This document shows positions 59,050 through 64,000 of a stretch of 64,000 nt of DNA, one piece after another. The position numbers were made by a program, and so were the translations under genes. Location of the stretch: positions 1 through 64,000 of the forward strand of contig JBCBKL010000019.1 in NCBI GenBank assembly GCA_038521825.1, written 5' to 3'. The notes beneath the pieces were generated by a model. That model saw only the letters and a list, made by a program, of their open reading frames with translations, was not told the DNA's origin and did not search any database. The first letter of the stretch is position 1; every line of letters starts with the position of its first letter. The stretch is from JBCBKL01 sp038521825. Its GTDB lineage: Bacteria > Pseudomonadota > Alphaproteobacteria > Rhodobacterales > Rhodobacteraceae.

Positions 59050-60137
59050 CGGGCCATTCTGTAGACGCTTCCATCGCCAACACTCACGAACCAGATGCTG
59101 CCGTCATCTGCCTGAATAATGTCGCGTACACGGTTGGTTTCCGGCGATTTTATCTGTTCAACTTCTTGCGCCGCGCTGCCCCCGAGATCAAGGCGGGAGA
59201 TATAATCGAACTTGAGGCTACCCACGAACATGTCGCCCCGCCATTCCGGGAACATCGCACCGTTGTAGATCAACAGGCCGGATGGCGCGATTGACGGATC
59301 CCAGTAGAAGGCAGGCTGCTCCATCCCCGCTTTCGAGGTGCCTTCGCCGATTTTGGCGCCGGAGTAATGCCGACCGTACGAGATGACGGGCCATCCGAAA
59401 TTGGCACCTTTGACGACGCGGTTCACCTCGTCGCCACCGCGCGCACCGTGCTCGGCAGTCCAGAGTTGGCCGTTGCCATCTAATCCTGCGCCCTGCGGGT
59501 TCCGGTGACCGTAAGACCAGATTTCAGGCTGAACGCCATCTGTCCCCACAAACGGATTGTCAGCCGGAACCGTGCCGTCGCGATTGATCCGGATGATCGC
59601 GCCATTGTGGTTTCCGCGATCCTGCGCACTTGGCCGGTCGCCGCGATCACCGATCGTCACAAAAAGCGTGCCGTCCGGAGCTTCGACGACTCGGCTTCCG
59701 AAATGGCGACCGCCTGACCCACCCGGCGTGCTTTCAAAGAGGTCCCTGACGTTTTCAAGCCGCCGCCCATCATCGCTGAGCCGTCCAACGGCCAAAGCCG
59801 TGCCAGATCCGCCGCCAGATTGCGGTTTCGAATAGGTCAGAAAAACTTCGCGCGTTTGGGCAAAATCGCGCGGGATCGTCACGTCCAGCAATCCGCCCTG
59901 CCCTGACGCCGCGACGCGCGGCACACCGGCGACGCGCCGCGCGCGATCGCCGCTTGCCAAGATCAGACGTCCGCTGCGTTCCGTGATCAGCACCGATCCG
60001 TCCGGCAGAGGCGCGACCCCCCATGGCGTATCGAGGCCGGTGATAATCGGGGTCACAGTAACCGGGCCAAGCGTTGTGTCGAGGGCCAGAGCGGGTGCGG
60101 CGCAGAACGCCAGAATGAGCGAGAGCATGCGTTTCAT
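59046..60137 (-). CDS. PQQ-dependent aldose-type sugar dehydrogenase
   Basis: This is a 363-aa secreted beta-propeller protein of the soluble glucose dehydrogenase (YliI-like) group. The signal peptide is residues 1-18 (MLSLILAFCAAPALA). Family blocks are GLDTPWGVAPLPDGSVLITERSGRL, GQGGLLDVTIPRDF, YSYGHRNPQG-type IWSYGHRNPQGAG, WTAEHGARGGDEVN, and YWDPSIAPSGLLIYNG. PQQ and calcium ligands are expected in these. It acts in the periplasm. It is monocistronic and divergent from the ABC-transporter binding protein at 60295. Confidence 0.85.
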   Translation of the reverse strand: MKRMLSLILAFCAAPALALDTTLGPVTVTPIITGLDTPWGVAPLPDGSVLITERSGRLILASGDRARRVAGVPRVAASGQGGLLDVTIPRDFAQTREVFLTYSKPQSGGGSGTALAVGRLSDDGRRLENVRDLFESTPGGSGGRHFGSRVVEAPDGTLFVTIGDRGDRPSAQDRGNHNGAIIRINRDGTVPADNPFVGTDGVQPEIWSYGHRNPQGAGLDGNGQLWTAEHGARGGDEVNRVVKGANFGWPVISYGRHYSGAKIGEGTSKAGMEQPAFYWDPSIAPSGLLIYNGAMFPEWRGDMFVGSLKFDYISRLDLGGSAAQEVEQIKSPETNRVRDIIQADDGSIWFVSVGDGSVYRMAR

Positions 60138-60294
60138 TTTACTGATCCGTTAGCGGCGTTTATTGCCCAAGTATGACCGGTTTTTGCGCGGTCCAGTCCC
60201 CTAGCGGAAATGTGCTTGTTTGCGCTTTCCTTTTTTTCAGCCCCCGAATAGGTTTTTGGCCGGTACAAAAGAAAACCGTACAGGGAGTAAACCA

Positions 60295-61488
60295 ATGAAG
60301 ACAATGCTCACAGCCTGCGCCGCATCGGCGCTGCTTGCTGGTGCTGCGTTCGCTGGCGGACACGCCAAAGAGGTGAAGATCGGCATCATTCTGGGCTTCA
60401 CCGGCCCGATTGAATCGCTGACGCCCTCGATGGCAGATGCCGCCGAACTCGCAATGAAAGAGGTCACCGACAGCGGGCTGTTGCTGGACAGCGCGACCGT
60501 CACATCGGTGCGTGCGGACTCGACCTGTATCGACGCTGGTGCTGCCACAGCCGCGGCTGAGCGCCTTGTTACAGGTGATCAGGTCAACGGCATCATGGGT
60601 GCGGATTGTTCGGGCGTGACCGGTGCGATCCTTTCGAACGTCGCCGTTCCGAACGGTGTTGCGATGATCTCGCCGTCGGCGACCTCGCCCGCCCTTTCGA
60701 CAGCTGAGGATAATGACCTCTTCTTCCGCACGGCACCATCTGATGCCCGTCAAGGTGTGGTGATGACCGAAGTCCTGATGGAGCAAGGCATTCAGGAAGT
60801 CGCGGTAACCTACACCAACAACGACTACGGCAAAGGTCTGGCCGACAGCTTCCAGGCGGCGTTTGAAGCTGCAGGCGGCTCGGTGACGATTTCGGCTGCT
60901 CACGAAGACGGCAAGGCCGATTATGCGGCCGAGGTTGGTGCTTTGGCAGCAGCCGGTGGCGACCGTCTGGTTGTTGCCGGTTATGTCGATCAGGGTGGTT
61001 CGGGCATCGTGCGCGCCGCCATCGACTCGGGCGCGTTCGACACCTTCCACTTCCCGGACGGGATGATTGGCGCCAAGCTCGAAGAGAACTTTGGTGACGA
61101 AATCGAAGGTTCGTCGGGGCAGCATCCGGGCACCGACAGCCCCGGCGTCGCGAAGTTCACCGAAATGGTGGGCGGCGCGTTTGACGCAACCTCACCCTTC
61201 ACGCCTGAAAGCTATGACGCCGCCGCGTTGATCATGCTCGCCATGCAGGCGGCGAATTCGAAGGACAGCAACGACTATAAGGCCAAGATCCTCGAGGTGG
61301 CGAATGCGCCCGGCGAACAGATCTTCCCCGGTGAATTGGCCAAGGCGCTACAGATCCTGAAAGACGGTGGCGACATCGACTATGTGGGCGCAACGGCGGT
61401 TGAACTGATTGGCGGCGGCGAAAGCGCGGGCAACTATCGCGAGATCAAGATCGAGGGCGGCAAGATCGCCACGGCCAAGTATCGCTGA
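60295..61488 (+). CDS. Branched-chain amino acid-type ABC transporter substrate-binding protein
   Basis: This is a 397-aa periplasmic binding protein of the LivJ/Peripla_BP_6 type. A signal peptide covers about residues 1-20 (LTACAASALLAGAAFAG), and then VKIGIILGFTGPIESLTPSMADAAELAMKEV opens lobe 1. GADCSGVTGAILSNVAVPNGVAMISPSATSPALST and VAVTYTNNDYGKGLADSF are ligand-proximal blocks. The start at 60295 has GGGAG 7-8 nt upstream; the frame extends 25 codons further with no ribosome site. It heads an ABC operon and is followed by a strong stem-loop. The true substrate (amino acid, amide or other) is unknown. Confidence 0.9.
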   Translation: MKTMLTACAASALLAGAAFAGGHAKEVKIGIILGFTGPIESLTPSMADAAELAMKEVTDSGLLLDSATVTSVRADSTCIDAGAATAAAERLVTGDQVNGIMGADCSGVTGAILSNVAVPNGVAMISPSATSPALSTAEDNDLFFRTAPSDARQGVVMTEVLMEQGIQEVAVTYTNNDYGKGLADSFQAAFEAAGGSVTISAAHEDGKADYAAEVGALAAAGGDRLVVAGYVDQGGSGIVRAAIDSGAFDTFHFPDGMIGAKLEENFGDEIEGSSGQHPGTDSPGVAKFTEMVGGAFDATSPFTPESYDAAALIMLAMQAANSKDSNDYKAKILEVANAPGEQIFPGELAKALQILKDGGDIDYVGATAVELIGGGESAGNYREIKIEGGKIATAKYR

Positions 61489-61508
61489 TCCATTGCGGGT
61501 CTTTATCG

Positions 61509-61536
61509 GACAGCCCGGGGGAAACCTCGGGCTGTC
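61509..61536 (+). promoter_or_regulatory. Stem-loop after the binding-protein gene
   Basis: GACAGCCCG and CGGGCTGTC pair perfectly, extended by inner G-C pairs. There is no T-run, so it probably stabilises the abundant binding-protein mRNA or attenuates the distal genes rather than ending transcription. Confidence 0.6.
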
Positions 61537-61575
61537 TCAAATTCAGATAAGCCATGGAAAAGTGGTGGGGGTACG

Positions 61576-62364
61576 ATGATCGTCGTCGATAACATCCACA
61601 AGCATTTCGGAGGATTTCACGCGGTCGACGGTGCTTCGTTGCGGATTGAACCGGGGTCGATAACGGGCCTTATCGGGCCTAACGGTGCTGGAAAGACAAC
61701 CCTTTTCAATGTGATCGCGGGCGTTCTTAAACCCACATCGGGCTGTGTCACGATGGATGGTGAGGACATCACCGGGTTGCCGCCCCATACGCTTTTTCAC
61801 AGAGGTTTGCTGCGTACATTCCAGATTGCCCATGAGTTCCACTCAATGTCTTGCCGCGAAAACCTGATGATGGTGCCGGGGGCGCAATCGGGCGAAACGC
61901 TATGGAACACCTGGTTCGGCCGCCGCCGCATCGCAGACGAGGAACGTGCTTTGCGGGCGAAGGCGGACGAGGTGCTTGAATTCCTGACGATCGAGCATCT
62001 GGCTGATCACAAGGCGGGTCAGGTCTCAGGCGGCCAGAAAAAGCTGTTGGAACTGGGGCGAACGATGATGGTCGACGCCAAGATCGTCTTTCTGGACGAG
62101 GTGGGTGCGGGCGTGAACAGGACGCTGCTTAACACAATTGGCGATGCGATCCTGAGGTTGAACAAAGAGCGGAACTATACTTTCGTTGTCATCGAACATG
62201 ATATGGATTTTATCGGAAAGATCTGCGACCCGGTGATCTGCATGGCTGAGGGCAAGGTGCTGGCCGAAGGCACGCTGGAAGAAATCAAGGCAAACGAGCA
62301 TGTGATCGAGGCCTATCTGGGCACCGGTCTCAAGAACAAGGAACTGGCGGAGGCCGGGACATGA
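61576..62364 (+). CDS. Branched-chain amino acid-type ABC transporter ATPase (LivG-like)
   Basis: This is a 262-aa ABC ATPase. Walker A is GPNGAGKT at residues 34-41, the LivG-type helical region is RGLLRTFQIAHEFHSMSCRENLM, the signature is VSGGQKKLLELGR, and Walker B is IVFLDEVGAGV. The usual GVNP is here GVNRTLL, and the switch His is in VVIEHDMDFIGKIC. It overlaps the next gene by 4 nt. The permease genes that should complete the transporter are not between the two ATPases, so they must lie beyond the window or elsewhere. Confidence 0.9.
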   Translation: MIVVDNIHKHFGGFHAVDGASLRIEPGSITGLIGPNGAGKTTLFNVIAGVLKPTSGCVTMDGEDITGLPPHTLFHRGLLRTFQIAHEFHSMSCRENLMMVPGAQSGETLWNTWFGRRRIADEERALRAKADEVLEFLTIEHLADHKAGQVSGGQKKLLELGRTMMVDAKIVFLDEVGAGVNRTLLNTIGDAILRLNKERNYTFVVIEHDMDFIGKICDPVICMAEGKVLAEGTLEEIKANEHVIEAYLGTGLKNKELAEAGT

Positions 62365-62963
62365 GACGCGCCGCTTTCGCTCTTGGCCTTCTCTTATCCT
62401 TCGTGATCGGTTCGGCCGCAATTGCACAAAGCGTCGTCGGAACCAGTCTGGTCGAAGGTCGCAAGGTCGAACTCATGTCCGACAACACGTGGCGCTATGC
62501 GGCAGTTTCCCCCGACAATTGCGATGATGTCCGTTTGGGTGTCCGTTTCTGTTCGGCTGGCACGAAATGGTCGCGCAGTGTCAACGCCAATCCGGCCGCA
62601 AGCGCCACGTACCAATGGTCGGATCGGACATTTGCAATGTATATCGTCGAAGGCGTTGGTACCGATGACGGTTTCGATGTCGACGGATTTACGCAGATCG
62701 CCCTCGGGTATGTCGCGACGGCCCAGAAGACCGAGATCGAGAATGTGCCGGTCCTGTCCATCGAGCCGGTTGAGTTGGGCGACGTCGCGGGTCAGACGGT
62801 TGTCTATTCCGGCCTCATCCGAGGTGTTTCGGTGGTCTACATCAACTCAATCTTTGTGCAGGCGGACAGATCGCTTCAGATCGTGACCTTTGGTGTCGGT
62901 CTTGAGCCCACAGATGAAATGCAGGCCGCCCATGCCAGCCTGATCGAGAATACGCGCCTATGA
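62361..62963 (+). CDS. Secreted hypothetical protein inside the ABC operon
   Basis: This is a 200-aa exported protein. The signal peptide is residues 1-22 (ALGLLLSFVIGSAAIAQ). The mature part is beta-rich, with VGTSLVEGRKVELMSDNTWRY, a cysteine pair (DNCDDVRLGVRFC) and LSIEPVELGDVAGQTVVYSGLIRGVSVVYINSIFV. I do not recognise a family. It starts on a 4-nt overlap with the LivG-like gene and lies between the two ATPase genes, so it is almost certainly co-expressed with the transporter. Confidence 0.75.
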   Translation: MRRAAFALGLLLSFVIGSAAIAQSVVGTSLVEGRKVELMSDNTWRYAAVSPDNCDDVRLGVRFCSAGTKWSRSVNANPAASATYQWSDRTFAMYIVEGVGTDDGFDVDGFTQIALGYVATAQKTEIENVPVLSIEPVELGDVAGQTVVYSGLIRGVSVVYINSIFVQADRSLQIVTFGVGLEPTDEMQAAHASLIENTRL

Positions 62964-63006
62964 AATCATGCCATGCAGATTGCCTCGGTCCGGAGGGTGT
63001 CGCGAC

Positions 63007-63831
63007 ATGAGCGACAATCCCTACCAAGATGACCGGGGCAACAAGGACGCCACGATCACCAACCCGAAAGGTGCTGGCAGTCTGCAATCGAGCCCCGGAA
63101 CAGGCCAGCCTATGGATACGGCCAGCGCCTTTCTTATTGGCGACCGCATGACGGGCGGCTATGGCAGCGGGCCGGACATCCTGCATGATTGCACCGTGGC
63201 CGTGAATCCGGGTGAGATTGCCGTCATCGTCGGGCCAAATGGCGCAGGCAAATCGACCGCCATGAAGGCCATTTTCGGCATGCTCGACGTGCGCCAGGGT
63301 TCGGTGCGGCTCGATGGTGAGGATATCACCAACCTCTCGCCGCAGGATCGGGTGGTTCAAGGGATGGGGTTTGTCCCCCAGACATCGAACATCTTCACGT
63401 CGCTCACTGTGGAGGAAAACCTCGAAATGGGGGCGTTCATCCGCCGGGACGATTTTTCGGACACGTTGGATCAGGTCTATGGCCTGTTCCCGATCCTGAA
63501 GGAAAAGCGCAGGCAACCAGCGGGCGAGCTTTCGGGCGGTCAACGCCAGCAGGTCGCCGTGGGCCGGGCGCTGATGACCCAGCCGAAGGTGCTGATGCTG
63601 GACGAACCCACGGCCGGTGTGTCCCCCATCGTGATGGACGAGCTTTTTGACCGGATCATCGAGGTGGCCCGGACTGGCATCCCCATCCTGATGGTGGAAC
63701 AGAATGCCCGGCAAGCGCTCGAGATCGCCGACAAGGGCTATGTGCTAGTGCAGGGACGCAATGCCTATACCGGGACGGGCAAGGAACTGCTGGCCGATCC
63801 CGAAGTGCGCCGTTCGTTTCTGGGGGGATGA
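63007..63831 (+). CDS. Branched-chain amino acid-type ABC transporter ATPase (LivF-like)
   Basis: This is a 274-aa ABC ATPase, about 35 residues longer than LivF. The extra N-terminus (MSDNPYQDDRGNKDATITNP and following) is polar and probably disordered. Walker A is VGPNGAGKST, the signature LSGGQRQQVAVGRAL, Walker B LMLDEPTAGVSPIV, and the switch region LMVEQNARQALEIADKGYVL is LivF-like. The ATG at 63007 has GGAGGG 9 nt upstream. Its stop overlaps the next gene by 4 nt. With the LivG-like protein it would form the ATPase pair of the transporter. Confidence 0.9.
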   Translation: MSDNPYQDDRGNKDATITNPKGAGSLQSSPGTGQPMDTASAFLIGDRMTGGYGSGPDILHDCTVAVNPGEIAVIVGPNGAGKSTAMKAIFGMLDVRQGSVRLDGEDITNLSPQDRVVQGMGFVPQTSNIFTSLTVEENLEMGAFIRRDDFSDTLDQVYGLFPILKEKRRQPAGELSGGQRQQVAVGRALMTQPKVLMLDEPTAGVSPIVMDELFDRIIEVARTGIPILMVEQNARQALEIADKGYVLVQGRNAYTGTGKELLADPEVRRSFLGG

Positions 63832-64000
63832 TACGGCTGGTCTCCATATTGGCCCTCGTGGCGACACCTCTGCAGGCCCTCACGCTGGTCTGCCGGTTTG
63901 ACCGCGCCTGTTTTACCGGTGATTACCGCTGCGAGGATGCGAACGGGGTGCTCGCAATCACCGATAATGCAGATGACGCCTTCGGCGCATTGCGTGACCA
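63828..64000 (+). CDS. Secreted hypothetical protein (start only, cut by window end)
   Basis: An ATG at 63828 overlaps the LivF-like stop (ATGA). The visible part is a signal peptide (MIRLVSILALVATPLQA) followed by LTLVCRFDRACFTGDYRCED, with three closely spaced cysteines. It is the second exported protein of the operon. Its length and family cannot be told because the frame runs off the window. Confidence 0.7.
   Translation, partial: MIRLVSILALVATPLQALTLVCRFDRACFTGDYRCEDANGVLAITDNADDAFGALRD

Noticed and set aside
60160..61125. Long minus-strand open frame (321 codons) antisense to the LivJ-like gene
   Set aside because: Composition (many Arg, His, Cys) is that of a shadow frame; the plus strand holds a well-supported binding protein.
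1..64000. CRISPR arrays, tRNA, rRNA, prophage or integrase genes
   Set aside because: Looked for repeat-spacer patterns, cloverleaf sequences and phage-like genes by eye; none seen apart from the IS.

Overview
The window is a dense, GC-rich stretch of bacterial chromosome. Its gene set points to an alphaproteobacterium of the Rhodobacteraceae (Roseobacter group): lptD-lptG-lptF next to pepA-holC, a DksA with a single cysteine, a class II DAHP synthase, a non-zinc-type HemB, a Pst/Pho cluster whose PstA and PstC have long N-terminal extensions, and a CtrA-type box. No rRNA, tRNA, CRISPR or prophage was found. The family-level placement is inferred from gene content and was not tested with a tree.

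Layout. 1-13.6 kb: LPS transport (partial lptD, lptG, lptF), aminopeptidase pepA with holC, a TIM-barrel isomerase, an RluE-type pseudouridine synthase, a penicillin-acylase-family hydrolase with a TTG start, a 3-hydroxyisobutyrate-dehydrogenase-like enzyme, a Tat/lipobox YSC84 protein and hemB. 13-21 kb: a small membrane protein, mfd, a Bcr/CflA-type exporter, a FrnE-like thioredoxin-fold protein with an acyl-CoA ligase, and a divergent XRE-cupin regulator. 21-23.2 kb: a compact arsenic operon (arsR::arsC fusion, second arsC, AqpS-like aquaglyceroporin) driven by a strong and possibly leaderless promoter. 23.2-31.5 kb: a YejA-like peptide-binding protein, a candidate small RNA with its own promoter and terminator (about 25172-25246), a MoxR ATPase, dksA, a glutathione transferase, a serine hydrolase, acetoacetyl-CoA synthetase and a TesB thioesterase.

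31.5-41.8 kb is an exopolysaccharide-type cluster: a large membrane protein, four glycosyltransferases, a Wzx-like flippase, a Gfo/Idh/MocA dehydrogenase and a UDP-galactopyranose-mutase-like flavoprotein. The last glycosyltransferase has a perfect TTAA-N7-TTAAC (CtrA-type) site upstream. At 42116-43962 an 1847-bp insertion sequence, with inverted ends and a 6-bp target duplication (CACATC), lies 40 bp beyond the end of phoB. Its transposase carries an in-frame TAA, and a separate 80-codon ORF sits inside the element.

44-51.4 kb is a complete phosphate module, transcribed right to left: phoR, a Pho box, pstS, pstC, pstA, pstB, phoU, phoB. Then follow a Cys/Met-metabolism PLP enzyme, a gamma-carbonic anhydrase, gmk and yicC (51.4-54.7 kb); a PAS-domain protein, class II DAHP synthase, a GlxA-type regulator, an ICMT-like methyltransferase and a PQQ-type sugar dehydrogenase (54.9-60.1 kb); and the start of a branched-chain-amino-acid-type ABC transporter operon whose ATPase genes alternate with small secreted proteins (60.3 kb to the window end).

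The most unusual items are the 25.17 kb sRNA candidate, the ars fusion operon with its promoter abutting the start codon, the precisely bounded IS with a possible passenger gene, the CtrA-type box in the polysaccharide cluster, and the secreted proteins woven into the ABC operon.
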